From Veillonellaceae bacterium (lineage in GTDB: Bacteria; Bacillota; Negativicutes; Veillonellales; Negativicoccaceae), in the NCBI GenBank assembly GCA_022771805.1, contig JALELM010000013.1, positions 1-51,784 of the forward strand: a stretch of 51,784 bases of DNA, in the 5' to 3' direction. The notes beneath the pieces are model-generated. The model was given only the letters and a program-made list of their open reading frames with translations, did no database searches and was not told the DNA's origin. Positions 7,867 to 16,394 of the stretch are shown piece after piece. Every line of letters begins with the position of its first letter. The stretch's first letter is position 1. The translations under genes and the position numbers were made by a program.

Positions 7867-8778
7867 TTACTCCTCTTCTGTTTCCGCGATGTGTACGGAG
7901 CCGAGGATCTCCGCATGCTGCGGCAAGATGCCCGCCGTCATGCCCTCGCGGTCGATAATCCGGCGCACGGCCTCCTCGACCAACGCCACCGTATTGTTCG
8001 TCTGACTGCGGTGCGCCAAAATGACCTGCAGGGGTTTGCCGCGAAACAGGCGTGTCAGCAGGCGGGCGCTTTCTTCATTTTCCAAATGCCCTCGCGTGCC
8101 GAGGATACGCGCTTTCAGGTGCGGCGCATACGGCCCGCGGCGCAGCATATCCGCATTGTGATTGGCCTCCAAGACGAGCAGATCCGCTTCCTGCAGCGCC
8201 TGCTCCACCGTCGCGGTCACGTAGCCGAGATCGGTGCAGACCGCGCCTTTGCAACGAGCGGTCATGAACACGAAACCGCCGGGATCGGCCGCATCGTGGC
8301 TGGTCGCAAATCGCTCCGCCCGCAACGGGCCGAACTCCTGCGGGCCCGTCCATTCCGCAAAACGCCGGGCATAGGTCACCGCCGTCTCGCCCAAGGCGCG
8401 CCAGGTGGCGCGGGTCGTGTAGACGGGCAGGTCGTAGCACTTCAGCAGCTGCGCCAAGCCGGTCGTGTGATCGCTGTGTTCATGGGTCAGCAAGATCCCC
8501 GCCAACGCCGCCGGGTTCACGCCGTGCCGCTGCAGTGCCTGCGTGATCCGCCGCGCGCTGATGCCGGCATCGACGAGCAACGCCGTGCCGCCCGCGCGTA
8601 CCAGCGTGGCGTTTCCTTTGCTGGAGGACGCCAGCGTAATCATTTCCAAACCGGTTGTCGGCGGGGTCACGGCCGGCGCGGCAAAAGCCGCCGCATCCGC
8701 GGGTCGCTGCGCAGCCAACGGCAACATGTCTCCCTGCCGGGTGCGCGCCACGTCCGCAACCAAAGCAGCTAAATCCAA
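7867..8778 (-). CDS. walJ: Metallo-beta-lactamase-fold hydrolase, WalJ/YycJ/VicX family
   Basis: 303 residues from a TTG start. The metal-binding HxHxDH motif is in LTHEHSDHTTGL, with a further His in ATSHDA and an Asp in VCTDLG. Relatives are exonuclease-like enzymes encoded beside WalRK and affect DNA mismatch repair. The protein carries about 42 residues before the usual family start (MITLASSSKGN). The TTG at 8778 has GGGAGG seven bases ahead. The ATG at 8793 lies only about three bases from the predicted transcription start and has no ribosome site. The gene heads the operon walJ-htrA-rlmH and onwards. Confidence 0.88.
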   Translation of the reverse strand: MDLAALVADVARTRQGDMLPLAAQRPADAAAFAAPAVTPPTTGLEMITLASSSKGNATLVRAGGTALLVDAGISARRITQALQRHGVNPAALAGILLTHEHSDHTTGLAQLLKCYDLPVYTTRATWRALGETAVTYARRFAEWTGPQEFGPLRAERFATSHDAADPGGFVFMTARCKGAVCTDLGYVTATVEQALQEADLLVLEANHNADMLRRGPYAPHLKARILGTRGHLENEESARLLTRLFRGKPLQVILAHRSQTNNTVALVEEAVRRIIDREGMTAGILPQHAEILGSVHIAETEEE

Positions 8779-8802
8779 ATCATTCCCTCCCATATAGAAT
8801 TT

Positions 8803-8808
8803 ATTATA
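8803..8808 (-). promoter_or_regulatory. Extended -10 promoter of walJ operon
   Basis: Minus-strand TGCTATAAT, an extended -10 element; the hexamer is at 8808-8803. The predicted transcription start is near 8796, giving an 18-base leader before the TTG start. Confidence 0.65.
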
Positions 8809-8870
8809 GCATATTTTCGTCTGTGCTTCGGTGCGGCGGCCGCCCTTGCGTGCCCCTTGCGGACAGCAAA

Positions 8871-8894
8871 AAACGGGCGAATGATCGCCCGTTT
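8871..8894 (-). terminator. Terminator of aminotransferase gene
   Basis: The stem AAACGGGCGA/TCGCCCGTTT with a 4-base loop is followed by a T-run on the minus strand, 10 bases after the aminotransferase stop codon. Confidence 0.85.
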
Positions 8895-8903
8895 CGTTTA
8901 CCT

Positions 8904-10079
8904 TCAGCGTGCCGCTCTCGCCCGTTCGACAAATGCCGCAATCCGCCGCAGCGCTTCTTTCAGATCGTCCATGCCCGTTGCGTAGGAGCAGCGGATATGG
9001 CCGCGCCCCTGCTCACCGAAAGCGGAGCCCGGCACGACCGCCACGTGTTCTTCCGTCAGCAGACGTTCCGCAAAGGTTTCGTCGTCCAGACCCGTCGAGG
9101 TGATATCGGGGAAAATATAGAACGCGCCTTTCGGCTCGAACACCGCCAGCCCCATGTCCTGAAATGCCCGATAAATGACTTGCCGCCGCGCATCGTATTC
9201 CGCTTTCATCGCGGCGACGTCCGCATCGCATTCCCGCAATGCCGCCAGTGCGCCGTACTGTCCCGTCACGTTGGCGCACAGGATCGCATACTGATGCACC
9301 TTGAACATGATCTGCGTCAGTTCTTTCGGCGCGCAGGTGTAGCCGATCCGCAAGCCCGTCATCGCGTGCGCTTTGGAGAAACCGTTCAGGACGATCGTCC
9401 TCTCGCGCATGCCCGGCAGCGAAGCGAAACAGGTATGCTCCCCGCTGTAGGTGAGTTCGCAATAGATTTCATCGGAGATGACGATCAGGTCATGCTTGGC
9501 CGCAAATTCCGCAATCTCCAGCAAGTCTTCCCGCGTCATGACCGCGCCGGTCGGGTTATTCGGGAAGCCGATCAGGAGCGCTTTCGTCTTCGCGGTGACT
9601 TTTTCTTCCAGCGCCGCCGCCGTCAGGCGGAAATCGTCCCGCGCATAGGTCGGAACCGCCACGGGTACGCCGCCCGCCATCTGCACTTCCGCCGGGTACG
9701 CCACATAGGCGGGATCCGGGATCAGCACTTCATCGCCGGGGCACAGGATCGTCCGCAAGACCATGTCGATCGCTTCGGATACGCCGCAAGTCACGATGAT
9801 CTCCGTCTGCGGATCGTATTCCACGCCGTAACTCGCCGCGAACAGCGCGGCAATTTCCTGCCGCAGTTCCGGCAGACCGGCATTGCCCGTGTACGAGGTA
9901 TTCCCCGCTTCCAAGCTTGCCACGCAGGCGCGAATGACCGCCGGCGGTGCGGAAAAATCCGGCTCGCCGACACCGAGGGATATCACATTTTCCATCGTGC
10001 TCGCCAGATCAAAAAACTTTCGAATGCCCGAGGGCTTGACCGCTACAATTTGCGGTGCCGCTTTTTCTTGCCATTGCAT
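8904..10079 (-). CDS. Pyridoxal-phosphate aminotransferase, class I/II (PatA-like)
   Basis: 391 residues, fold-type I aminotransferase. The family's tracts are present: GVGEPDF, NTSYTGNAGLPELR, FPNNPTGAV, ISDEIYCEL, and the PLP-binding Lys in LNGFSKAHAMTGLRIGY; the substrate-carboxylate Arg is in HIRCSYA. It moves amino groups between an amino acid and a keto acid. The exact substrate (aromatic amino acids, N-acetyl-diaminopimelate, or alanine) cannot be read from the sequence. The start MQWQEK has AAGGAGG eight bases ahead. The gene is transcribed alone, with its own strong promoter and terminator. Confidence 0.93.
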   Translation of the reverse strand: MQWQEKAAPQIVAVKPSGIRKFFDLASTMENVISLGVGEPDFSAPPAVIRACVASLEAGNTSYTGNAGLPELRQEIAALFAASYGVEYDPQTEIIVTCGVSEAIDMVLRTILCPGDEVLIPDPAYVAYPAEVQMAGGVPVAVPTYARDDFRLTAAALEEKVTAKTKALLIGFPNNPTGAVMTREDLLEIAEFAAKHDLIVISDEIYCELTYSGEHTCFASLPGMRERTIVLNGFSKAHAMTGLRIGYTCAPKELTQIMFKVHQYAILCANVTGQYGALAALRECDADVAAMKAEYDARRQVIYRAFQDMGLAVFEPKGAFYIFPDITSTGLDDETFAERLLTEEHVAVVPGSAFGEQGRGHIRCSYATGMDDLKEALRRIAAFVERARAAR

Positions 10080-10120
10080 ACCGAAGACCTCCTTCACTTA
10101 TCTCTGCCGCTCTTGCTGTC

Positions 10121-10149
10121 ATCATAACAAATCATACCCCGCCCTGCAA
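10121..10149 (-). promoter_or_regulatory. Promoter of aminotransferase gene
   Basis: Minus-strand -35 TTGCAG (10149-10144), a 17-base spacer and -10 TATGAT (10126-10121), with an upstream TG that makes it an extended -10. Confidence 0.75.
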
Positions 10150-10192
10150 CATAACAAACGCCGTTGCGGGCATGTATGATGTATACCCGCGC

Positions 10193-11320
10193 TTATGTCC
10201 GCTGCCGGAAGGTAATGCAGGTCGCCTCCCGCGGACAGAGCAGACGGAACGGGAACCAATGCCCCGTGCCGCGCGTCACGTAGCCGAAAGAATCGTTTTC
10301 CCGAAACAGGCCGCGATTGAATTCGTAAAACGGGCGGAAATGCTGCCCGAAAAGGCCGAACTGCATCCCGTGCGTGTGTCCTGCCAGCGTCAGCGGTACG
10401 TGCCGATCAAAGCCTTCCCGCAAGCCCTGCGGGTGATGTGTCATCAGCACGGTAAACGCGCCTTCCGGCACCGCCGCCAACGCCGTTTCGACAAGCTCCT
10501 TCTGCCGCGCCGCATCATGTCCCGGAGAATCGCCGGCAAACGGATAGTCCGTCCCGGCGATGTAGATACTCTCACCGTTGCGGTCGAGCCGTACCGCGGT
10601 GTCATCGAGAATCTGCACGGGTGTGGTCAGCAGCATCTCCGCAATGCGCCGCCGGCTACGGATGTATTCATGATTGCCCCAGACAAAATAGGCGCCGTCA
10701 GCAAATTTCGGCAGTTCCGCATTCAGCACGGTCTGCAATTCCGGCAGGGCGTCCAGATCGTCGATGAGGTCGCCGCCGAGCAGGACGGCCGTCGCGCCCT
10801 CGCTGCGTACCCGCTGCAACTCGTGCTGCAATTGCGCGCTGCTGTAGTACGGGCCGATGTGACTGTCCGCCAGGAACGCGATCATCGCGCCGTCCCAGGC
10901 CGCAGGCAAGGTATCGTAAGTCAGTGTCACCTGCTCATACCGGATTTGCTGACTGCCGTACATGCCCGCTATGCCCGCCAAAAACGCCGCGAGGTAGACG
11001 AATCTCGCCGGCCACCGCAGCGCGCCCTTCGGCAAGAACCAACCGAGCACGCGCAGCAGGAGCAGCACCGGGAACATCAGCAGCATGGCCATCAGCCAGG
11101 CGCAGGCCGCATAGGCGAGCACCTCCCAAACCATGCCGGCCAATTGCGTGCGATAGAGTTGTCCGTAGTAGTAATAATATGTCCCCGCGAGCAGCGAAAC
11201 GGATGTCAGTCGCGCAATGTGCGGGTACGACACCGTGCCGAGCAGCGTGGAATAGCTGTAGGCATTGACCAGCGGCACACCGAATACTACCGCCGCAATG
11301 ATCAGCAAAAACATCGTCAT
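10193..11320 (-). CDS. Membrane-bound metallophosphoesterase (YkuE/YaeI-like)
   Basis: 375 residues: about four membrane segments in the first 150 residues, then a calcineurin-like phosphoesterase domain. The five metal-binding blocks are visible: LADSHIG (DxH), LGGDLID (GD), WGNHEY (GNHE), MTHHPQG and AGHTHG (GHTH). Relatives such as YkuE and YaeI/LpxG-like proteins hydrolyse phosphoesters at the membrane surface; the substrate here is unknown. The ATG overlaps the mutY stop as ATGA, which decides the start and shows translational coupling. It is the last gene of the ispE-GntR-MutT-mutY operon. No terminator hairpin is evident in the 113 bases before the next gene. Confidence 0.88.
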   Translation of the reverse strand: MTMFLLIIAAVVFGVPLVNAYSYSTLLGTVSYPHIARLTSVSLLAGTYYYYYGQLYRTQLAGMVWEVLAYAACAWLMAMLLMFPVLLLLRVLGWFLPKGALRWPARFVYLAAFLAGIAGMYGSQQIRYEQVTLTYDTLPAAWDGAMIAFLADSHIGPYYSSAQLQHELQRVRSEGATAVLLGGDLIDDLDALPELQTVLNAELPKFADGAYFVWGNHEYIRSRRRIAEMLLTTPVQILDDTAVRLDRNGESIYIAGTDYPFAGDSPGHDAARQKELVETALAAVPEGAFTVLMTHHPQGLREGFDRHVPLTLAGHTHGMQFGLFGQHFRPFYEFNRGLFRENDSFGYVTRGTGHWFPFRLLCPREATCITFRQRT

Positions 11321-12369
11321 TCTATGTATTCCTTTCGCAACAATGCCGCCGCCAAACGGGCATGCGGCCCCGCCAACGGCAACTTTAATAGTTCGTCGGC
11401 GGTAAACATACCGACTTCTTCCTTCTCCGGCGGCCGCAACGCCGTCGCGTAACAGGCTCGCATTTCCCAAATCCGATGGGAAAACACATGGCGCCGCTCC
11501 CAACACGCTTCGCCGAGTTCGGGCGCCCACTTCGCCGTGAGGTCGGCGCGAGCCGCCGCGGCCGTCTCGCCTTCACCGGAGGGAAATTCCCACATACTCG
11601 CCAAGAGCCCCCGCGCCGGTCGCTTACGCAAGAGGTACGTCCCGTCCCGTTCCCAAACGGCAACCGCCACATACCGCAGCTGCTGCTTCGTCCGGACGAT
11701 CCGGACGGGCAATTCCCGCGTGCGCCCCGCCTTGTACGCCACGCAATCCGCGCGCAGCGGGCAGGCTTCACAGCGCGGCACTTTCGGAATGCAGACCGTC
11801 GCGCCGAGATCCATCAGCGCTTCATTGAACGCACCCGGCTCGTCCTGCGGCATGATCTTTGCCACCAAGGCCGTGACTTCCCGGCGGGCTTTGGCTTTCA
11901 TTATATCGTCAGCCCGACCGTACAAACGTGAAATGACCCGCAGGACATTCCCGTCCACTGCCGGCACGGGCTGATTGAAGGCCAGCGACAGGATCGCTCC
12001 GGCCATGTACGGCCCGACTCCCGGCAAGGCGCGCAACGCCGTTTCGTCCGCGGGGATCTCGCCGTCATAGTCCGCCGCCACTTCCCGCATCGCCCGCTGC
12101 AGATTGCGCGCCCGGCTGTAGTAGCCGAGGCCTTGCCAAGCGTGCAGGACTTCGCTCTCGTCCGCGGCGGCCACCGCCTGCGGTGTCGGAAATTTTTCCA
12201 GCCAGTTCGTATAGTACGCCCGCGCCGCTTCCACCTTCGTCTGCTGCAGCATGACCTCCGAAACCCAGGTGCGATACGGAGTCCGTTCCTCCCGCCACGG
12301 GAGTTCCCGTGCGTGCGCCCGATACCAGCGCAGCAGGCGTTGCGGCCAATCCCGTCCCGGCTCGTTCAT
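11317..12369 (-). CDS. mutY: A/G-specific adenine glycosylase MutY
   Basis: 350 residues. MutY removes adenine mispaired with 8-oxoguanine. Visible are the catalytic Glu38 in SEVMLQQT, the helix-hairpin-helix LPGVGPYMAGA near 115-125, Asp139 in VDGNV, the 4Fe-4S cysteines C193, C200, C203 and C209 (C-x6-C-x2-C-x5-C), and a C-terminal NUDIX-like domain that reads the 8-oxoG. The start overlaps the stop codon of the MutT-like gene (ATGA) with GGGAGG ahead. Neighbouring MutY and MutT-type genes fit the GO system that guards against oxidised guanine. Confidence 0.95.
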   Translation of the reverse strand: MNEPGRDWPQRLLRWYRAHARELPWREERTPYRTWVSEVMLQQTKVEAARAYYTNWLEKFPTPQAVAAADESEVLHAWQGLGYYSRARNLQRAMREVAADYDGEIPADETALRALPGVGPYMAGAILSLAFNQPVPAVDGNVLRVISRLYGRADDIMKAKARREVTALVAKIMPQDEPGAFNEALMDLGATVCIPKVPRCEACPLRADCVAYKAGRTRELPVRIVRTKQQLRYVAVAVWERDGTYLLRKRPARGLLASMWEFPSGEGETAAAARADLTAKWAPELGEACWERRHVFSHRIWEMRACYATALRPPEKEEVGMFTADELLKLPLAGPHARLAAALLRKEYIE

Positions 12370-12830
12370 GCGTCCTCCCAAGTCGTCGCCAGCACCGTCT
12401 CGCCGTCCGCCGCAAACAGGATCCGCCCGCGCACATAGTTTCCCGCCAGGACTTGCGGCAGCCAGACGGCATCCGCCGCCCACATCTCTGTATACGGCAA
12501 TTCCGTCTGCGGAAACCAGCGCGGCTCCATTTCTTCCGTTCGCACCGGCTCGCCCGCATAGCGTTCTAAAACAAAGACCGCGGCCGGATGGTTCAGTTCC
12601 GGCGCGGCCGTAAAATCAAATTGTAAATCGGCAATGCGTACCAAGTCTTCCGCCAGAGCGGTCAAGCCCGCTTCTTCCGCCAGTTCCCGCAACGCGCCCG
12701 CCGTCACGGTCTCACCGGGTCGCAATTTCCCGCCGAAGCCGTTCCATTTGCCGCGACCGAAACCGCGCAATTTCCTGCCCAGCAGGATCTCCCCGCCCCG
12801 GCGCACGAAAACGAGTGTCGTCGCTTCCAT
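12366..12830 (-). CDS. NUDIX hydrolase, MTH1/MutT-like (probable 8-oxo-dGTPase)
   Basis: 154 residues. The NUDIX box GGKLRPGETVTAGALREL continues into AEEAGL (G-x5-E-x7-REL-x2-EE-x-GL). The tract GKWNGFGGK before it closely resembles human MTH1, which cleaves 8-oxo-dGTP to the monophosphate. Together with the overlapping mutY, a nucleotide-pool cleaning role is likely but not proven; related NUDIX proteins hydrolyse other nucleotides. The ATG overlaps the GntR-gene stop codon (TGATG), and the stop overlaps mutY (ATGA), so the chain is translated as a unit. Confidence 0.88.
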   Translation of the reverse strand: MEATTLVFVRRGGEILLGRKLRGFGRGKWNGFGGKLRPGETVTAGALRELAEEAGLTALAEDLVRIADLQFDFTAAPELNHPAAVFVLERYAGEPVRTEEMEPRWFPQTELPYTEMWAADAVWLPQVLAGNYVRGRILFAADGETVLATTWEDA

Positions 12831-13561
12831 CAGAAGCGCCCCCGTTGCATTTCGTGAATATACGCCGAAACGTTCTCGTCTTCCGCAATGCCGCGCAGCA
12901 ACGTGCGTTCCGAGTTTTCCATATGCCGCACGGCGATTTTCCGCGCCAAATCCGCGTCATGCTCCGCGATCGCTTCGACCAGGTCGCGGTGCTCCTGATA
13001 GGTTTCCTGCAGGCGTCCCGGATAATGCAGCGAAACGGAGCGAAAACGCGTCAGCATTTCGCGCAAATTGTTGATGATATCAATCAGCCGCGTGTTACGG
13101 CTCGCCTCGTATAAGACGGCATGAAAGCGGATATCGATTTCCACGACCTGCTCGAGGTCTCCCGTCTCGATATGCTCGCCGATCTCCACCAGACAACGTT
13201 CCAGTTCTTCCAGTTCGTCGTCCGTGATACGTTCCGCCGCCAAACCCGCCGCCAATTCTTCCAAAGCGGTGCGGATCTCAAACACCTGGGCGATGTCTTT
13301 CAGCGAAATGTCCGCCACATAGGTCCCGCGGCGCGGAATCATGACGAGAAAACCTTCCGCTTCCAGTTCGCGTACCGCTTCGCGGATCGGCGTGCGGGAC
13401 ACGCCCAGCTCATCCGCCAGCTGCAATTCCATCAGCCGCTCGCCCGGGCGCAACGTGCCGTCTTTGATCGCCACGCGCAAGGCATCCGCGACCAGGTCGC
13501 GCAGCGGCCGATACTCGTCCAAGCGAATCGGCTGCAACCGTGTATGTTTTCGTTTTTTCAC
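12830..13561 (-). CDS. GntR-family transcriptional regulator, FadR/FCD subfamily
   Basis: 243 residues. A winged helix (about 15-80) contains LADELGVSRTPIREAVREL, and an all-helical FCD ligand domain follows with the metal/ligand-type residues in DIRFHAVLYE and HRDLVEAI. Members bind small acids and regulate catabolic genes. The start is a GTG that overlaps the ispE stop as GTGA, preceded by GGGGGTGG; a longer open frame upstream is a shadow of ispE. No DNA target could be assigned. Its position inside an isoprenoid/repair operon gives no clear clue to its ligand. Confidence 0.93.
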   Translation of the reverse strand: MKKRKHTRLQPIRLDEYRPLRDLVADALRVAIKDGTLRPGERLMELQLADELGVSRTPIREAVRELEAEGFLVMIPRRGTYVADISLKDIAQVFEIRTALEELAAGLAAERITDDELEELERCLVEIGEHIETGDLEQVVEIDIRFHAVLYEASRNTRLIDIINNLREMLTRFRSVSLHYPGRLQETYQEHRDLVEAIAEHDADLARKIAVRHMENSERTLLRGIAEDENVSAYIHEMQRGRF

Positions 13562-14415
13562 TGTGTACCACCCCCGGTTTTTGTAATCCATACCTGCCAC
13601 TGCGGCCGAAGCCGGTGCAATTCGTCGGCTATGCGCCCCGCCTCCCGCGGGGATGCCGCGATGCCGAAGAACGCCGAACCCGTGCCGCTCATCAGCGCGG
13701 GCACATGCAAATCCGCCAGGACTTCCCGTACCTCGGCAAGTTCCGGAAACAGCGGGAACATGACCGGCTCGAACACGTTCGCCATGCGCCGCCAGACCAT
13801 CTCCGGCCGGCCGGCATGCAGGGCATTCACCACGCCCGTCACATCCACCCAAGCGACGTGCTCCGCGGCATCGTATGCCCGATACGCTGCGCCCGTCGCT
13901 ATCGTCTGCGGCGGGCGCACGATGACCAACCAAGTCTCCGGCAGCAACGGCAACGGCTCCAATTCGTCGCCGCGCCCGCGACCGCGCGCCGCCCCTCCGA
14001 CGAGGCAAAACGGCACGTCGCTCCCCAAGCGGCCGGCAAGCCAGTGCATTTCCGCCGCAGTCAGTTGCAAATCCCAAAAGCGATTCAAGCCGCGCAACAC
14101 CGCCGCCGCATCCGCCGAGCCGCCGCCCAGTCCCGCGCCGGCGGGCACCCGCTTCAGGAGCTGCACCCGCACGCCGCGCGTGATCCCCGTATAGCGGCGC
14201 ACCAGCTGCAACGCATCGTAGGCGAGATTGCCCGCGCCGACCGGCAGCGAAATATCGTTGCAGGAAAACACCGTTTCCTCACACGCGTCGATATACACGG
14301 AATCGGCAAGCTTTATGGCGTGAAGAACCGTATCCACTTCATGAAAATCATCAAAACGAACACCTTTAACGGCCAAGGCCAAATTTATTTTTGCAGGCGC
14401 CAATTCTTCCATCAT
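13558..14415 (-). CDS. ispE: 4-diphosphocytidyl-2-C-methyl-D-erythritol kinase IspE
   Basis: 285 residues. IspE phosphorylates CDP-methylerythritol in the MEP route to isoprenoid precursors. GHMP-kinase hallmarks are seen: PAKINLAL at the N terminus, the Gly-rich ATP loop PAGAGLGGGSADAAA, and MSGTGSAFFG near the C terminus. The length is normal. It heads the operon ispE-GntR-MutT-mutY-phosphoesterase. The start used is the first of two adjacent ATGs; the second (MEELAPAKIN) is equally possible. Confidence 0.95.
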   Translation of the reverse strand: MMEELAPAKINLALAVKGVRFDDFHEVDTVLHAIKLADSVYIDACEETVFSCNDISLPVGAGNLAYDALQLVRRYTGITRGVRVQLLKRVPAGAGLGGGSADAAAVLRGLNRFWDLQLTAAEMHWLAGRLGSDVPFCLVGGAARGRGRGDELEPLPLLPETWLVIVRPPQTIATGAAYRAYDAAEHVAWVDVTGVVNALHAGRPEMVWRRMANVFEPVMFPLFPELAEVREVLADLHVPALMSGTGSAFFGIAASPREAGRIADELHRLRPQWQVWITKTGGGTQ

Positions 14416-14452
14416 GCTAACACCCTACCTGTCGCAATTTCTCGGAAAATAG

Positions 14453-14458
14453 TATAAT
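14453..14458 (+). promoter_or_regulatory. -10 element for yitT-like gene in divergent region
   Basis: TATAAT lies 85 bases upstream of the yitT-like start. No good -35 is seen. The complementary strand of the same segment has TATACT facing ispE, so the two genes may share this short divergent promoter region. Confidence 0.45.
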
Positions 14459-14542
14459 ATGAACTTAGAACGTCACCGAGATACGAAATCTATCGTATTC
14501 AGTATACTCGATTTTAGCCTTTCTAACAAACGGGAGGTCGGC

Positions 14543-15502
14543 ATGAATCCGCATATGCGAACCTATTTTATGACAACCATCGGTTGTATTATTTACGCAA
14601 TCAGTTTGAATATGTTTTACATTCCGCACAGCCTGCTCTCCGGCGGGATCAACGGGATTGCCATTATTATCTACTACCTGACCGGGATCTCGTTCGGGAT
14701 CGCCAACTTCGTCATCAACCTGCCTTTGCTGGTGCTCTCGCTGATCTATCTCGGCAGGCGTTTTACCGTCATCAGCCTTTTCGGCACCGTCATGATGTCC
14801 GTGGCCGTGGACGCGCTCGCGCCGCTTGCCACCGTGACGCATATTCATAGCCCGGTTCTCTCCGCCGTTTTCGGCGGGATTTTCCTCGGGGTCGGCTCGG
14901 GACTCATGTACCGCTACGAAGGGAACTCCGGCGGGCTCGATATCGTCGCGGCAATCGTCAAGAAGCATTTCTCGCTGGAAATGGGCAGCAGCATCTTCGC
15001 ACTGAACGCGGGCATCATGGCTATCGGCGCGTATATTTTCAACCTAGAGCTTGCCGTCCTTACGCTCGCGGGGATGTATACCCAATCCGTTATGACGAAC
15101 AAGGTCGTCGTCGGTTTGAATCAGCGCAAAACGGCATATATCGTCTCCACCAAGGCGGACGAAATCGCCGATGCCGTCATTCGTGAAGTCGGCCGCGGGG
15201 TGACGGTGCTGTACGGCCAGGGTGCTTTCACAAAAGAAATGCGAAAAGTCGTCTTCGTCGTCATCAACCTGACACAGATTGCCAAGGTGAAATCGATCCT
15301 CGAAGCGATCGATCCGCAGGCCTTTATGTTCATTACACCGACTGCGGATGTCATGGGGCGCGGTTTCACCGCACCGAAGGCTTCCGACGTGCCGCAACAC
15401 TCGCACTACTATCGCGATGAATTCGGCCGCCTGCGGCGCAAGGAGGAATACCACCCCGCCGAGGCCAAACCCGTTACTACGCCGCCGCACACAGACAAAT
15501 AA
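14543..15502 (+). CDS. YitT family membrane protein (DUF161 + DUF2179)
   Basis: 319 residues. About five to six membrane segments in the first 190 residues, with the family tracts GGINGIAIIIYYLTGIS and YEGNSGGLDIVA, then a cytoplasmic DUF2179 domain (GRGVTVLYGQGAFT, and FMFITPTADVMGRGF). The last 40 residues are polar and His/Pro-rich. The function of the family is not established; transport has been proposed. The start MNPHMRT was chosen because GGGAGG lies five bases ahead. The gene is alone on the plus strand, with a strong terminator. Confidence 0.9.
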   Translation: MNPHMRTYFMTTIGCIIYAISLNMFYIPHSLLSGGINGIAIIIYYLTGISFGIANFVINLPLLVLSLIYLGRRFTVISLFGTVMMSVAVDALAPLATVTHIHSPVLSAVFGGIFLGVGSGLMYRYEGNSGGLDIVAAIVKKHFSLEMGSSIFALNAGIMAIGAYIFNLELAVLTLAGMYTQSVMTNKVVVGLNQRKTAYIVSTKADEIADAVIREVGRGVTVLYGQGAFTKEMRKVVFVVINLTQIAKVKSILEAIDPQAFMFITPTADVMGRGFTAPKASDVPQHSHYYRDEFGRLRRKEEYHPAEAKPVTTPPHTDK

Positions 15503-15506
15503 TTCC

Positions 15507-15536
15507 GCCGACCGTTTTCCGACGGTCGGCTTTTTT
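15507..15536 (+). terminator. Terminator of yitT-like gene
   Basis: The stem GCCGACCGT/ACGGTCGGC with a 6-base loop is followed by T6. Confidence 0.9.
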
Positions 15537-15596
15537 ACGTGCGCGCCGTATACGCCGAGCACACGGCCGCGCCGCCCAAAAATCCGCGCAGCAAAA

Positions 15597-15627
15597 AAAA
15601 CCGCCGTTCTCACGTAACGGCGGTTTT
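15597..15627 (-). terminator. Terminator of surE operon
   Basis: The stem AACCGCCGTT/AACGGCGGTT with a 7-base loop lies right after the surE stop codon and is followed by T8 on the minus strand. It ends the long tautomerase-guaB-...-surE gene run. Confidence 0.88.
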
Positions 15628-16394
15628 TATTTTTCTATGCGGCGATCAATCAGCCGGCGCAGGTTTTCTTCTTCCTGCGGCAGTTCCTGCTTCCAGCCGA
15701 GTGCGGTCACGGTAATGTAGCCGCGATGGCCGTAATAGACATCGTCTTTTCTGTCCGAGTCGGGCAATGCGCTGCCGGCGACTCGATAATACACGCGCCC
15801 CATTTCATCCGTCGCTTCGTCAACGGCGTTCGTGTATTGCTGCAAACCCTGCGGACAGACCCGGACGTGCTCCCAATCAATGGCGGGGATATTCGGTATG
15901 TTCAGGTTCAGAAGGCCGCGATAGCCCTGCCCCATGTACATCGTTTCGACAAAGTGCTTGATAAACGGAATCGCCCGCTCGAGAAATTCTTCCGCAAAAT
16001 TCGTTCCCGACACCGCCAACGAGGGAATCCCCGCGAACAGTCCTTCGCGCGCGGCGCCGACCGTACCGCTGTAGACGACGTCGCTGCCGAGGTTAAAGCC
16101 GTTATTCATTCCCGAGACGATGAGATCCGGCAAATCGTCCCGCAGCAGATAGCCCAACGAAAATTTGCTGCAATCCGCCGGCGAGCCGGTAAAGGAGTAT
16201 AATTGCAAATTCGGCTGGCCGGAGTGGATTTCCCGCAAGTACAGACGCTGCCGCAACGACAGCGATGAGGAAGATGAGCTGCGCTCGCGATCCGGCGCGA
16301 CCACAGTCACCCGTCCCAGCGCGGTCAGTTCACGCGCCAACCAGCGCAACCCGCGCGCTTCGATGCCGTCGTCATTCGTCATGAAAATATGCAT
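15627..16394 (-). CDS. surE: 5'/3'-nucleotidase SurE
   Basis: 255 residues, normal length. SurE dephosphorylates nucleoside monophosphates and short polyphosphates using a divalent metal. The N-terminal motif MTNDDGIEARG carries the metal-binding Asp pair, and VSGMNNGFNLGSDVVYSGTVGAA is the conserved active-site tract. The start overlaps the stop codon of the upstream glycosyltransferase (TGATG). Last gene of the operon. Confidence 0.95.
   Translation of the reverse strand: MHIFMTNDDGIEARGLRWLARELTALGRVTVVAPDRERSSSSSSLSLRQRLYLREIHSGQPNLQLYSFTGSPADCSKFSLGYLLRDDLPDLIVSGMNNGFNLGSDVVYSGTVGAAREGLFAGIPSLAVSGTNFAEEFLERAIPFIKHFVETMYMGQGYRGLLNLNIPNIPAIDWEHVRVCPQGLQQYTNAVDEATDEMGRVYYRVAGSALPDSDRKDDVYYGHRGYITVTALGWKQELPQEEENLRRLIDRRIEK

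Noticed and set aside
12830-14077. A 415-codon frame for the GntR gene
   Set aside because: The first 172 codons are a shadow of ispE. The GTG at 13561 with GGGGGTGG and the GTGA overlap is the natural start.
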